Shown here: piece after piece, positions 1 to 10,967 of the stretch
How the letters are laid out: the number at the start of each line of letters is the position of its first letter
Position numbering within the stretch: position 1 is the first letter of the stretch
Assembly: GCA_018292915.2 (NCBI GenBank)
Contig: JACVVK020000059.1
Span: 1,465,001-1,529,000 of the forward strand
Length of the DNA: 64,000 nt
Direction of reading: 5' to 3'
DNA from: Batillaria attramentaria
Taxonomy: Eukaryota > Mollusca > Gastropoda > Batillariidae
Position numbers and translations under genes: made by a program
Notes under the pieces: model-generated
Database searches by the model: none
What the model saw: only the letters and a program-made list of their open reading frames with translations
Told to the model about the DNA's origin: nothing

Positions 1-17
1 CAAAAATTCGTGTAAAT

Positions 18-115
18 GATTGTCATGTGATGTGTCACATGAGTTATTTTCACTAGTGAAATCCCAGCAATTAACCACGTGAGAGATGAAAGGGAAAAGC
101 CGCTAATGGATGATA
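18..115 (+). repeat. dispersed repeat R1, copy 1
   Basis: The stretch from GATTGTCATGTG to GCTAATGGATGAT matches the reverse complement of 14551-14663 over about 100 bp and, more weakly, 60855-60957. It contains the short palindromes TGTGTCACA and ACTAGT. The family is not recognised. Confidence 0.55.
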
Positions 116-124
116 AAAGGACCT

Positions 125-475
125 TCGTCATGCCTATATTTTGTCTCTTTTCAAGTTTATTTGTTCTTTTTTCACGCCTGTTGATTTTTCTGCCTTCACG
201 CCAGCACATTTCTCCCTCGTCCCATCTTTTTTTGTTTTTTTTTTGTATTTTCTAGTCCAATTTGTTTTCTATGTTCACGTCTATTTGTTCTATTTTCACG
301 CCTATTTTTCTCTATTTCTGCTCCTATTTATTTTCTATTCTCACACCTTTTCTCACACTCACACCTATTTGTTTCTATTTTCACGCTCAGTTTGTTTAGT
401 GTTTTGTTTTTGTTCTTTTGTTTTTCCTATTGTCACGCTTCATTTGTTCTCTACTGCCACGTCAACGTTCTCAGT
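125..475. repeat. degenerate T-rich minisatellite
   Basis: Imperfect units of about 20-25 bp built on TTGTTCTATTTTCACGCC recur through this T-rich stretch. The open frames across it give only F/L/S-rich low-complexity peptide, so no gene is called. Confidence 0.5.
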
Positions 476-940
476 GTGAAGTTGCAGTACCGCATGTTTT
501 TCAGGCGATGCTGCAGCTGTTTCCCGGGACAGTCAGCATCATCCTACACGCTGCCAACAATCTCCCAGGGGGCGCAGGAAATGTCAAAAAAGTAATCATC
601 AGCCACCTGTGACCGCCACGCTCCAACAAACACGGTCATGAGGATAGCGTGAATTTCCTTGTTAAAAATTGTGTGAAACTGTGCCTGTAGCGTATAAGTA
701 TATGAGTTGGTTATTCCGGAAATACGACACTCAGTGTATGTTGATTGAGGTCGAAAGCAGCACGGTATGGTTGGCATACACCAAGTTGTTGTTGTTGTTG
801 TTGTATTGTTTTTAGGTGTTTTTAATGATGGGATTGAGACGTACTCAGATCAGCTATCATTTGCAGAAATAACATTACACCAGCTCTGAGTGCAGTGGTT
901 CTAGAGTCTCTGTTTTCAAGTAAGAAGTGTATTTCGATCG
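476..940. other. no gene seen
   Basis: Apart from a short (TTG)n run near 786-803 I see no coding signal or recognisable repeat here. Confidence 0.4.
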
Positions 941-1321
941 GACCTCGTGGTGTAGTGGTTGGCACTTCGGACCATGGACCGGCAGACCTGGGTTCGAGTT
1001 CCAAGCGAGGCAAGCAGGACTTTTCCTACGTAGGTCGGCTCCTACCCAGGGTGGGTGCGCTATGTGCTCAATGGGGAGGCTGCTGCCACACATGCAAGAC
1101 TCACCCACATCATGGGTGCGACTTTGAGGGTGCTTCACTTAGTTTGACACATTTCATGATTACACTGCCGGAACCGCAGGTGCCGTAGTTCCCAAGCCTG
1201 GTTAACGCCGGGATATTTATGACAGTAAGCGTAGAATGCGGCTCTGTCACGCAGTCTCAAACCATATGGACCTCCACAGCATCATCATACCATCATTCTC
1301 ATCCTCACTATCATGCATAAG
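941..1321 (+). mobile_element. SINE-A (tRNA-derived), 5' part, split by LTR element
   Basis: The head has RNA polymerase III box A (TGGTGTAGTGGTTGG) and box B (GGTTCGAGTTCC), giving a tRNA-like 5' region, followed by a family-specific body (AGGTCGGCTCCTACCCAG, GGTGCCGTAGTTCCC, ATATTTATGACA). The body stops at ATAAG, where the LTR element was inserted, and resumes at 9044. Other copies are at 12308-13445 and 58142-58582. Confidence 0.85.
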
Positions 1322-1343
1322 TGTCACAAGCAGAATGATGGAC

Positions 1344-1391
<48 letters not shown>

Positions 1392-3262
1392 CGTGTGGGC
1401 GTGTACGTGCGTGCGTGCGTGTATTGTAAGGGCGAGTTAATACCCTAGTTTACATTGTTAGGCTCAGTGTTAGACCGCGATAGTCGTGACCACTACTCGC
1501 GCATGCCATGACCGTGCTGCAGGGATTTCACGGGCTAAGCGTAGACGCACAGTTCAGATTTTTATTTCTGAGTTAGGGTTTTGGGGGTGATTTGGACACT
1601 TCATGCGAGGCGGTCGGTGGGGCTTCACCTGCGCTCTCACTATAGGAATTTGGTGACAGTTTGAGGCGAGCCTGGAAGTACGGTTGCAAGTTCAGTTACC
1701 TGCTCGTACTGAAGCGCATTTTGGATGTAGCTTCCCGCTGTGTGTGTTGTGGGCCGGCATTATCACGGGTTGTCTGGTAAGGGCTCAAATTCTCTTTCTT
1801 CATTTCCTTGCCAGCATCCTTACCCCGTTGTATGAGTGGGTTGTCCTGCGTTACGGTGTGTGTGAGTTGGTGTATTTTGGTTATGGGTAGGGCAGAGGGT
1901 AACTGTTAATTGAAATTGTGAATTCGTCATCTTTACCATCGTTTATCGCCATCTTTGCATGTGAATTCGTTGTGCTACCATCTTTAAGACACTGTTTATT
2001 ATGTCGTATAAATTATGGCATTCCGCATTTCTAGTTCGGTGCTATTGTGCGTCAGTGAGCCAGTCAATTGAGAAGTTCTGGTAGGAATATTGACAGTGCG
2101 TTATGAGTTTTCAGGACCTGCTTCTGACTGCATCTTCTGCAACATTTTCATACCTATCCTTCGACCCCTTTACCGGCTGCCGTTTTGGGATGAGCCCCAT
2201 CGCTTTAAGCGGCGGACAGGAGCCAGCACTGCGGCGACTACATTTCGCTGGTGTCAGCGTCACGGGACGTAACCCTACGTGGCGCGCTGCTGCGGCGGGC
2301 TGGCCGCTCACTGATATCCCTACTGGCATCTACTTCGTCCGATTCTTCGTCATCGCTTCGTTGCCAGTCCGGCGTGCTGACGCCATTACCTACTCGGACT
2401 GATTCTTCATCATCGCTTCGTTGCCAGTCCGGCGTGCTGACGCCATTACCTACTCGGACTGATTCTTCATCATCGCTTCGTTGCCAGTCCGGCGTGCTGA
2501 CGCCATTACCTACTCGGACTGATTCTTCATCATCGCTTCGTTGCCAGTCCGGCGTGCTGACGCCATTACCTACTCGGACTGATTCTTCATCATCGCTTCG
2601 TTGCCAGTCCGGCGTGCTGACGTCATTACCTACTTGGACTGATTCTTCACCATCGCTTCATCGTCGGTCCGACACGATGACGCCATCACCTACTTCGTTT
2701 GATTCTTCATCATCACTTCGCCGTCGTCCCGACACGTCGACGCCACTGAGTGAGCCACTTCGCGAGACGCACAGGGGTGCCTGGTGACTACCGTGTCAAC
2801 ACGCTTCTTCTTTCTTCTCCTCTTCCCCCCCCCCCCCCCCCCCCGTCGTCAACACTTGTAATTAGTTTTTTTACTGTGAAACGCTGGCGGTGATTCACAT
2901 CGCTACAATAGCCTGGCGCACTGTTTTCATGCTTTGATTTCTTGACTTATACGTGCAACCATTGGTTGATTATTTGTTCATTCATCCGTTCATTCATCCG
3001 TTCATTCATCCGTTCATTCATCCGTTCATTCATCCGTCCTCCATCCGTCCTTCATCCGTGCATCATCTTTTCATTTAATCGTTTCGTTTATATATGTATA
3101 TGTATTTATGCATGGTTGTGAGTGTGTGATGTCCCGTGTCTGGTAGTGAGAGTGTGAATAAAAGTGTTGTGAACGTTTCTGAAGTGTTTTTGGGTGTTAG
3201 TGTAGGTAGTGCGGGTGCGTGCGGGAGGGGTTTTGTTCACAGCCCCCCTAAGGGGCGTGACA
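1322..3262 (+). repeat. 5' long terminal repeat
   Basis: This 1941-bp LTR has TGTCAC/GTGACA ends. It contains a (GT)n tract just inside the 5' end, seven 60-bp tandem units, a 20-bp C run at 2825-2844, 12-bp TTCATTCATCCG repeats, and AATAAA near 3158 as a likely polyadenylation signal. LTRs supply promoter and polyadenylation signals to the element. Confidence 0.95.
2341..2760 (+). repeat. 60-bp tandem repeat inside 5' LTR
   Basis: Seven consecutive 60-bp units begin GATTCTTC; the central ones are identical and the last two diverged. Because 60 is divisible by three, an open frame (2251-2787, 178 aa) reads through them as a 20-residue Ser-rich repeat. Whether that frame is translated is unknown. 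Confidence 0.9.
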
Positions 3263-3263
3263 T

Positions 3264-3281
3264 TGGTGGCAGCGGTGGGAT
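3264..3281 (+). promoter_or_regulatory. primer-binding site, tRNA-Leu
   Basis: TGGTGGCAGCGGTGGGAT starts one base after the LTR. Its reverse complement ends GCTGCCACCA, which from memory is the 3' end (plus CCA) of animal tRNA-Leu with anticodon AAG/UAG. This would prime minus-strand cDNA synthesis. Confidence 0.8.
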
Positions 3282-3671
3282 CGACAGGGTTGGATTAGGT
3301 AGTCTGGGGGGTTAGCTTAGGACGGGTTGTGGTGTCTTGTGATGTTTCTGTTGTGTGAGTGAACTTTGCGTGTAGGTGGTGGGACCCGGGCAGTTCCCGC
3401 TAGGGCGGGTGAGATGCGTGTGCGGAAGGGGGAAGGGAGGGTTTGAGCCCTTGCCGGTGATTGTTGCTGGGCCCGCAGCATTCCACCTCTCCTGGGGGTT
3501 CCCATCCACTGAACCGTAGAAGTTTTAGCTGTGTTTTCCTTTAGTCTGGTTAGTGTCTTACTGTTTCATTTAACTAATTGCTTCGGTTTTAGCAAGTAGA
3601 GTGTCATTTGGTAATGCAGCTAGGTTAAACTGAACCGCAGGTGTGTGTTCGTGCTGTGAGGGTTGAATAGG

Positions 3672-6600
3672 ATGGCTTTCGAACTCAGGTCGGGGAAGAG
3701 GGTAGGTGAGGAGGGTAAGGTGCCCGCTAGTTTGGCAGTGACAACGGTGAGCGTAGTTACTCTACCATACACCACTATTTCTCAGTCCCCTCTTGTATCC
3801 TTGACAGCCGGGGCCGCTGGTGTTAAGACGTCTACGCCTTTGTTGCATCTGTCAACGCCACGTCGTCACACTGAGACCTCTTCTCCTGTCACTACCAAGA
3901 CTGCCGAGTGGTGTGTTCAGTTCCGGGCGGTCGGCGAGAGCATGGGTTTGGTTGGCGCCGCACTGGCTCAGTTCGTGCTTGACAGCGTCCGCATTGAAGA
4001 AGAACGTGAGGTGAGTAGGCAGGAGCGGGAGGCCGAACGGCAAGAGCGGGAACGGGAACGTGAGGAACGCCGCCGGAAGGAAGAGTTCGAGCGGCAAGAG
4101 CGAGAACGGGAACGACAGGAGGAGCGCGAGGAACGCCGCCAAGAGCGAGAGGCCGAGCGGCGAGAACGAGAACGACTGTGGGAAGCTTGGCAGGCTAGCG
4201 CCAATACCTCAGCGGCCAACTTATCAGCGTCCGCTGGGCCGTCAGATTCGTACCGCGTCAAGCTCCAACCGTTCACGGAGAACGACGACATTGATGCGTA
4301 CTTGCAACATTTCGAGAGGGTGGCTACTACTCACAAGTGGAACCGCGATGTGTGGGCAGCACGACTAGTGCCGTTATTGGATGGGGCGGCACGAGACACT
4401 TACCTCCGCTTAACACCTACTGACGCTGGAGACTACGAGAAGTTGAAGAAAGCTCTACTGGGGAGATTTCATCGGACGGCCGAATACTATCGTCGTCAGT
4501 TCCGAGAGGTTAGGAAAGAGTCCATGGAGACCTTTGAACAATTTCTAGATCGACTGCGAACTTTGTTGGAGCGATGGTTTCAGCTAACAGAGCGCGATAT
4601 GACCGACGTAGAGGAAGTGTTGGATGTTTTCCTGCTGGAACAGTTGATGGCAACATTCACTCCCGAGTTACAGCAGTACGTTCGGGACCGTTGGCCGAAA
4701 TCTGCCCGAGAGGCCGCCACTATTGCACATCGCCACTTGGAAGCAAAATGGGCATCGATGCCTGCCAAGACCAAGAAGTCAGTATTACAAAACCAAAGCA
4801 GCGTTGGAGAGAAGGGGAAAGAAGACGGGAAAAGCAAGGCACCAAATGGTTCCAAGGACATTGTTTGCTACAAGTGCCATAAGAAGGGACACGTGAGGAA
4901 AGACTGCAAGAACAACAACGTACTACAGCAAGTTAAGTCGCCCCCATATCCGTCCCCACCACCTGTGCTGTGTCGCGACTGTGAGAAACAGACTTTTCAG
5001 CCGGTCGTTCCAGCCAAGGTGAATGGATTTAGTGTTCAGGCACTGAGAGACACGGGCGCCGACGTGATTGCCGTGTCAGCGTCTCGGGTCAAGGACTCCG
5101 ATAGGACAGGACGGTTCATCAACATGGTCTTAGCCAACACTCGTCATACGGACCTCTACCCTACCGCATTCGTCGACCTTGAATCGCCATTCGTCCAAGG
5201 CCGGGTGGAAGCTGTCGTGATAGACGACGCATGTCATGACGTCATTATTGGGAACACTGCTACTTTCGTGGACGGAGAGACTGCTCCTGTTCCAGTCTAC
5301 GCCAGACGCGAATTCGTCTCAGCGGTGCAAACGCGTGCTCAGGCCAGGAAGGAGCAGGAGACCGAGAAGCCTGTGCCCGTCGTGCAGACATGTGGACTGG
5401 ACATAACACCGTCTGAGCTGAAGGAACTGCAAGCCGGGGACTCCACATTAGCCAAGGCACGTGTGGCAGCCGATCGCCAACTCCAGATTTCGAGCGGGAA
5501 GAACACGATCACATTTCAGCGTTCCAAAGGCATCCTGAAGCGTGTTTTCGTGGACCAGAAGGGCGAGCATCGTCAGGTATGCGTCCCCGCGGCGTTGCGA
5601 AAGGAGGTCATGAGACTAGCGCATGACACGCCCATGGGCGGACACCTGGGAGGGAAGAAGACAAGAGAAAGGATTTGGTCCGAGTTTTACTGGCCAGGAA
5701 TGTGCGCCGACATTCGCCGTTATTGCCAGTCTTGCGACAGGTGTCAGAGGATCACCCCTCGGGGAAGGACTCCCAAAGTGCCGTTGGGGCAGATGCCACT
5801 TGTAGACCAACCATTTGACCGCGTGGCTGTGGATCTTGTTGGACCCGTCTCCCCATCATCCGAGAGAGGCAACAGGTTCATTCTGGTGATGGTGGACTAC
5901 ACCACGCGCTACCCTGAAGCCGTACCACTGAAAAAGATAGACAGTGAAACTGTAGCGGAGGCACTCTTCGAAATGTGGACCCGTCTTGGAATTCCGAGGG
6001 AGGTATTAACTGACAGAGGAACACAATTCACTTCGGAGACCATGCAGGAGGTGCACGGGTTGCTGGCCATCAAAGGGAAGACGACAACGCCTTATCACGC
6101 CCAATGCAACGGACTTGTTGAGCGGTTTAATGGGACGTTGAAATCGATGCTAGCCAAACTGTGTCAGGAACGTCCAAAGACGTGGGACCGGTTCATCCCG
6201 GCAGTTCTGTTCGCGTACAGAGAGGTTCCACAGGAGGCCACAGGGTTCTCCCCTTTCGAACTGTTGTTTGGACGGAAGGTCCGAGGGCCAATGACCATCC
6301 TGCGGGAATTGTGGACTCACGAGACTGGCCAGGAAGAAACGAAGACTTCGTCCGAGTACGTCTTGGACCTCAGGAATCGAATCGAAGAAACCTGTGCTAT
6401 CGCCAGAAAGAGTCTGGAAGCCGAAGGGGTGCGCCAAAAGAAGCATTTTGATAAGAAAGCCAAGTTCCGCACCTTCCAGAAAGGCGACAGAGTGCTGCTT
6501 CTGTTGCCCTGCAAGACGAACAAGCTAGAGCTAGCGTGGAGGGGACCCTACAACGTGGAGGAACGTGTGGGAGAGGCTGACTACAAGATCAAGGTGGGAA

Positions 6601-6905
6601 ACAAGGTGAAGTTGTTTCATGCAAACTTACTCAAGAGGTATTATGAGAGAGAGTCAACTCTGGCTGCCGCACGGACGCTTCGGACGTGGGCCTTGGGACC
6701 ATTCTGCTGCAGGATCAAGGGTTTGGGTTGCAGCCTATCGCCTGCGCCAGCAAGAAGTTGCTGCCTGCCGAAAGGAATTACGCGACAGTGGAAAGGGAGT
6801 GTTTGGCCATCGTGTGGGGAATCCAGAAGTTCAGTCCATATCTCTATGGGCGGCATTTCGTCATCCAGTGTGACCACCAACCGCTCCAACATCTCCAGAG
6901 GATGA
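3672..6905 (+). CDS. gag-protease-integrase polyprotein (pol lacks RT)
   Basis: I place the start at the first ATG (MAFELRSGKR). The Gag part has a very charged Glu/Arg coiled coil (about residues 110-175), a capsid-like region, then a CCHC zinc knuckle (C-x2-C-x4-H-x4-C, nt 4866-4907). A retropepsin site follows (LRDTGAD, nt 5043-5063). Next come an H2C2 zinc-binding domain (nt 5620-5750) and the integrase core with DLVGP, DRGTQF and LVERFNG motifs carrying the D, D and E residues, ending near FHANLLKRYY (nt 6618-6647). No RT motif occurs between protease and integrase. From about nt 6660 the frame reads antisense-like residues to a stop because the following RNase H is in another frame, which marks a deletion junction. 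The role would be particle formation and cDNA integration. Confidence 0.9.
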   Translation: MAFELRSGKRVGEEGKVPASLAVTTVSVVTLPYTTISQSPLVSLTAGAAGVKTSTPLLHLSTPRRHTETSSPVTTKTAEWCVQFRAVGESMGLVGAALAQFVLDSVRIEEEREVSRQEREAERQEREREREERRRKEEFERQERERERQEEREERRQEREAERRERERLWEAWQASANTSAANLSASAGPSDSYRVKLQPFTENDDIDAYLQHFERVATTHKWNRDVWAARLVPLLDGAARDTYLRLTPTDAGDYEKLKKALLGRFHRTAEYYRRQFREVRKESMETFEQFLDRLRTLLERWFQLTERDMTDVEEVLDVFLLEQLMATFTPELQQYVRDRWPKSAREAATIAHRHLEAKWASMPAKTKKSVLQNQSSVGEKGKEDGKSKAPNGSKDIVCYKCHKKGHVRKDCKNNNVLQQVKSPPYPSPPPVLCRDCEKQTFQPVVPAKVNGFSVQALRDTGADVIAVSASRVKDSDRTGRFINMVLANTRHTDLYPTAFVDLESPFVQGRVEAVVIDDACHDVIIGNTATFVDGETAPVPVYARREFVSAVQTRAQARKEQETEKPVPVVQTCGLDITPSELKELQAGDSTLAKARVAADRQLQISSGKNTITFQRSKGILKRVFVDQKGEHRQVCVPAALRKEVMRLAHDTPMGGHLGGKKTRERIWSEFYWPGMCADIRRYCQSCDRCQRITPRGRTPKVPLGQMPLVDQPFDRVAVDLVGPVSPSSERGNRFILVMVDYTTRYPEAVPLKKIDSETVAEALFEMWTRLGIPREVLTDRGTQFTSETMQEVHGLLAIKGKTTTPYHAQCNGLVERFNGTLKSMLAKLCQERPKTWDRFIPAVLFAYREVPQEATGFSPFELLFGRKVRGPMTILRELWTHETGQEETKTSSEYVLDLRNRIEETCAIARKSLEAEGVRQKKHFDKKAKFRTFQKGDRVLLLLPCKTNKLELAWRGPYNVEERVGEADYKIKVGNKVKLFHANLLKRYYERESTLAAARTLRTWALGPFCCRIKGLGCSLSPAPARSCCLPKGITRQWKGSVWPSCGESRSSVHISMGGISSSSVTTNRSNISRG

Positions 6906-7027
6906 AGAACTCCAACGGTCGCTTGATGAGGTGGGCCTTGCAGCTACAGCCCTATGTATACACGGTCCAAGCCATACCAGGTAAGGACAATGTCGGGGCG
7001 GACTTTCTCAGTAGGCTTGACGAATAG
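6666..7027 (+). pseudogene. RNase H fragment of pol, out of frame with integrase
   Basis: The second reading frame starts near DASDVGLGT and contains ASKKLLPAERNYATVEREC, QCDHQPLQ and GADFLSRLDE, the typical Ty3/gypsy RNase H from its first catalytic Asp onward. It ends in a stop 63 bp before the 3' LTR. It begins within about 20 bp of the integrase C-terminus and in a different frame, so RT and the start of RNase H were probably lost in one deletion. Confidence 0.85.
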
Positions 7028-7077
7028 TTGAGGATCTGCTTGTTCCTTGCGTTGTGTGAAACTGATAGTTTCAACTT

Positions 7078-7087
7078 AAGGAGGGGG
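7078..7087 (+). promoter_or_regulatory. polypurine tract
   Basis: AAGGAGGGGG lies three bases upstream of the 3' LTR, the expected position of the plus-strand primer. Confidence 0.75.
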
Positions 7088-7090
7088 CTG

Positions 7091-7112
7091 TGTCACAAGC
7101 AGAATGATGGAC

Positions 7113-7154
<42 letters not shown>

Positions 7155-8588
7155 CGTGTGGGCGTGTACGTGCGTGCGTGCGTGTATTGTAAGGGCGAGT
7201 TAATACCCTAGTTTACATTGTTAGGCTCAGTGTTAGACCGCGATAGTCGTGACCACTACTCGCGCATGCCATGACCGTGCTGCAGGGATTTCACGGGCTA
7301 AGCGTAGACGCACAGTTCAGATTTTTATTTCTGAGTTAGGGTTTTGGGGGTGATTTGGACACTTCATGCGAGGCGGTCGGTGGGGCTTCACCTGCGCTCT
7401 CACTATAGGAATTTGGTGACAGTTTGAGGCGAGCCTGGAAGTACGGTTGCAAGTTCAGTTACCTGCTCGTACTGAAGCGCATTTTGGATGTAGCTTCCCG
7501 CTGTGTGTGTTGTGGGCCGGCATTATCACGGGTTGTCTGGTAAGGGCTCAAATTCTCTCTTTCTTCATTTCCTTGCCAGCATCCTTACCCCGTTGTATGA
7601 GTGGGTTGTCCTGCGTTACGGTGTGTGTGAGTTGGTGTATTTTGGTTATGGGTAGGGCAGAGGGTAACTGTTAATTGAAATTGTGAATTCGTCATCTTTA
7701 CCATCGTTTATCGCCATCTTTGCATGTGAATTCGTTGTGCTACCATCTTTAAGACACTGTTTATTATGTCGTATAAATTATGGCATTCCGCATTTCTAGT
7801 TCGGTGCTATTGTGCGTCAGTGAGCCAGTCAATTGAGAAGTTCTGGTAGGAATATTGACAGTGCGTTATGAGTTTTCAGGACCTGCTTCTGACTGCATCT
7901 TCTGCAACATTTTCATACCTATCCTTCGACCCCTTTACCGGCTGCCGTTTTGGGATGAGCCCCATCGCTTTAAGCGGCGGACAGGAGCCAGCACTGCGGC
8001 GACTACATTTCGCTGGTGTCAGCGTCACGGGACGTAACCCTACGTGGCGCGCTGCTGCGGCGGGCTGGCCGCTCACTGATATCCCTACTGGCATCTACTT
8101 CGTCCGATTCTTCGTCATCGCTTCGTTGCCAGTCCGGCGTGCTGACGCCATTACCTACTCGGACTGATTCTTCATCATCGCTTCGTTGCCAGTCCGGCGT
8201 GCTGACGCCATTACCTACTCGGACTGATTCTTCATCATCGCTTCGTTGCCAGTCCGGCGTGCTGACGCCATTACCTACTCGGACTGATTCTTCATCATCG
8301 CTTCGTTGCCAGTCCGGCGTGCTGACGCCATTACCTACTCGGACTGATTCTTCATCATCGCTTCGTTGCCAGTCCGGCGTGCTGACGTCATTACCTACTT
8401 GGACTGATTCTTCACCATCGCTTCATCGTCGGTCCGACACGTTGACGCCATCACCTACTTCGTTTGATTCTTCATCATCACTTCGCCGTCGTCCCGACAC
8501 GTCGACGCCACTGAGTGAGCCACTTCGCGAGACGCACAGGGGTGCCTGGTGACTACCGTGTCAACACGCTTCTTCTTTCTTCTCCTCT

Positions 8589-8621
<33 letters not shown>

Positions 8622-9038
8622 TCGTCAACACTTGTAATTAGTTTTTTTACTGTGAAACGCTGGCGGTGATTCACATCGCTACAATAGCCTGGCGCACTGT
8701 TTTCATGCTTTGATTTCTTGACTTATACGTGCAACCATTGGTTGATTATTTGTTCATTCATCCATTCATTCATCCGTTCATTCATCCGTTCATTCATCCG
8801 TTCATTCATCCGTCCTCCATCCGTCCTTCATCCGTGCATCATCTTTTCATTTAATCGTTTCGTTTATATATGTATATGTATTTATGCATGGTTGTGAGTG
8901 TGTGATGTCCCGTGTCTGGTAGTGAGAGTGTGAATAAAAGTGTTGTGAACGTTTCTGAAGTGTTTTTGGGTGTTAGTGTAGGTAGTGCGGGTGCGTGCGG
9001 GAGGGGTTTTGTTCACAGCCCCCCTAAGGGGCGTGACA
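7091..9038 (+). repeat. 3' long terminal repeat
   Basis: This 1948-bp copy is nearly identical to 1322-3262. I see two substitutions (A/T in the sixth 60-bp unit; G/A in the CATCCG repeat), a 2-bp CT difference, a GT tract 6 bp shorter, and a C run of about 31 instead of 20. Confidence 0.95.
8106..8525 (+). repeat. 60-bp tandem repeat inside 3' LTR
   Basis: The same seven-unit array as at 2341-2760, offset by 5765 bp. Confidence 0.9.
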
Positions 9039-9043
9039 ATAAG

Positions 9044-9138
9044 AAATATTTGGGCCAGCTTCCGTGCCGTCCGTGAATTCCACCCATGCCCTAGAAGGAA
9101 ACGCATTGTAGCTGGCGAAGAGTTGGTGCAAAAAGAAA
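9044..9138 (+). mobile_element. SINE-A, 3' part after LTR insertion
   Basis: The sequence continues the SINE interrupted at 1321 (CCAGCTTCCG, GAATTCCACCCATG, CTGGCGAAGAGTTG), colinear with the uninterrupted copy ending near 58550. Confidence 0.8.
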
Positions 9139-9189
9139 CAAAATGTATTTTGGGTGTTGTTGTTGTTGTTGTTGTTGTTGTGGGCGAAG

Positions 9190-9605
9190 GAGACAAATAC
9201 ACAGGGCCTCAAAATGCCTATATATTCCCTATTAGCCTCAGGCATCATAATCACCCCTAAAACTGCTTCAGTCTAGAAGCAATTACTACCATGAACAGAC
9301 CATTGAAAGGCACGCACCTGACAGGGGTTTAATAAATTTTGAATGTCTCCTTTCCGCTCAGGCCTCACTGGAGTAATGCACGTCTACTTTCTCTTTAGGC
9401 CAAAGAGGCAGTTCACACAAATATTATTTCCTCACGTGTGCCCCACCTGTGTGCAAAAAGTCCCAGCTTCACCGGCAGCTTGCCTTTTTTGTGACCGCCT
9501 GCCATGCACCTTGACATACATAACACAAAACTCACGAAAATCACGCTTTTTCATGACAACAAAAATCAATGCAGACTAGCACACTTGCCAAACAGCCACG
9601 GTCAT
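9190..9605 (+). repeat. dispersed repeat R2, copy 1
   Basis: Colinear with 39160-39625 (shared GCCTCAGGCA, GGCACGCACCTGA, TCACTGGAGTAATG, GGCAGCTTGC) and, in part, with 10716-11380. No coding capacity is evident. Confidence 0.65.
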
Positions 9606-10016
<411 letters not shown>

Positions 10017-10514
10017 AAAGGCAGAGTAACGGGCGAGCCAGGATAAGGTTTGACTGCCAGTGTGTGTGTGTGTGTGAGTGTGAGTGTGTCGTATCCTGCA
10101 CTTTCGATACCCGTGACATGAGAAACGACGAACCGCTAGGTCACCCCGGAAAGAACACGTGTCCAGCTGGAAAAACAAAATTTATTATTTTTTTAATCAT
10201 CGAAATTGGAAATTTGTCACCTTAACGTTTCACGGTCCTTTGACAGGTCAAAACAGCAACCAGGTCAGTCAGACACTTGCTCGTTAACCCTTTACACGCT
10301 AATAATGATAAGCGCGTTAATGTAGGCGCTCTATCCAAAATATTTGGGTCAAAGCGCCTTGAGCTAAACCAAACACACAGGCTCACGTGAATCACACGCA
10401 TTCTCTCACACACTGGACATGAACACATTGCAATCACGTGGCGCGAAGGGCCAGCTCAGCAATTTAAGTTTCGGAACTTTAGAATTGCATTTATTGTTTA
10501 TTTTTGTGGGCTGA

Positions 10515-10707
10515 ACGTTTCCAAAGCAGAGAAGGGGAGGGAGGGGGAGGGGGGCTGAGCCGGAGTACCCGGAGAGAACCCCCGACGGTCGGCCCGAATG
10601 AACGGTGCCACATACGAGAAAGTAAACTTCTTCGCCCCGAGTGGGACTCGAACCTGACCTCTCACATTGGTGACTTAAGTGTTAACCACTAGACCACCGA
10701 CCGTTAA
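10515..10707 (-). mobile_element. SINE-C (tRNA-derived), minus strand
   Basis: On the minus strand the head reads GGTCGGTGGTCTAGTGGTTAA (split here by a few changes) and carries box B-like GGTTCGAGTCCC. It is followed by the family body CGGGTACTCCGGCT. It is related to 33498-33690 and, for the body, 36703-37047. Confidence 0.75.
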
Positions 10708-10758
10708 CTCAAATCTACTCGCATCACTTGTGCCCGACCTGTGCGCAACACGTCCCAG

Positions 10759-10928
10759 GGGGAGCCGGGGTGGCCGAATGGTAGAGCGTTGGACTTCCAA
10801 TGCTCGGGTCGTGAGTTCGAATCCCGGCTGGGGCCAAATATTGTGCTGGCTTTTTCATCGTTGCCCCGTCTTTGATATCTCCCGTATGTGGTGGAAAAGG
10901 ACGTTAAACACCCAAACACCCACCCACC
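10759..10928 (+). mobile_element. SINE-B (tRNA-derived), full length with TSD
   Basis: A tRNA-like head (GCCGGGGTGGCCGAATGG, box B GAGTTCGAATCCC) is followed by the body (GTGCTGGCTTTTTCATCG, GTGGTGGAAAAGGACG) and a CACCCACC tail. A 13-bp target duplication CAACACGTCCCAG lies at 10746-10758 and 10929-10941. Confidence 0.95.
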
Positions 10929-10967
10929 CAACACGTCCCAGTTTCGCTTGGCAGCTTGCCTCTTGTT

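Larger units (their letters stand above)
1317..9043 (+). mobile_element. complete LTR retrotransposon, Ty3/gypsy type, Gmr1-like domain order, RT deleted
   Basis: Two direct LTRs (1322-3262 and 7091-9038) flank a 3.8-kb interior. A perfect 5-bp target duplication, ATAAG, lies at 1317-1321 and 9039-9043. Each LTR starts TGTCAC and ends GTGACA. A primer-binding site follows the 5' LTR and a purine tract precedes the 3' LTR. The interior encodes gag, zinc knuckle, protease and integrase, then an out-of-frame RNase H; no reverse transcriptase is present. Integrase before RNase H is the order known for the Gmr1 clade of gypsy-like elements. The LTRs differ by about two substitutions plus simple-repeat length changes, so the insertion is recent. 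The copy is non-autonomous and would need RT in trans. Confidence 0.95.

Noticed and set aside
2251..2787. 178-aa host gene
   Set aside because: It lies wholly inside the LTR and its twin at 8016-8552; kept only as a repeat observation.
10762..10835. tRNA gene (tRNA-like sequence with box A and box B)
   Set aside because: It continues into a repeated body, has target duplications and recurs many times, so it is the head of SINE-B.
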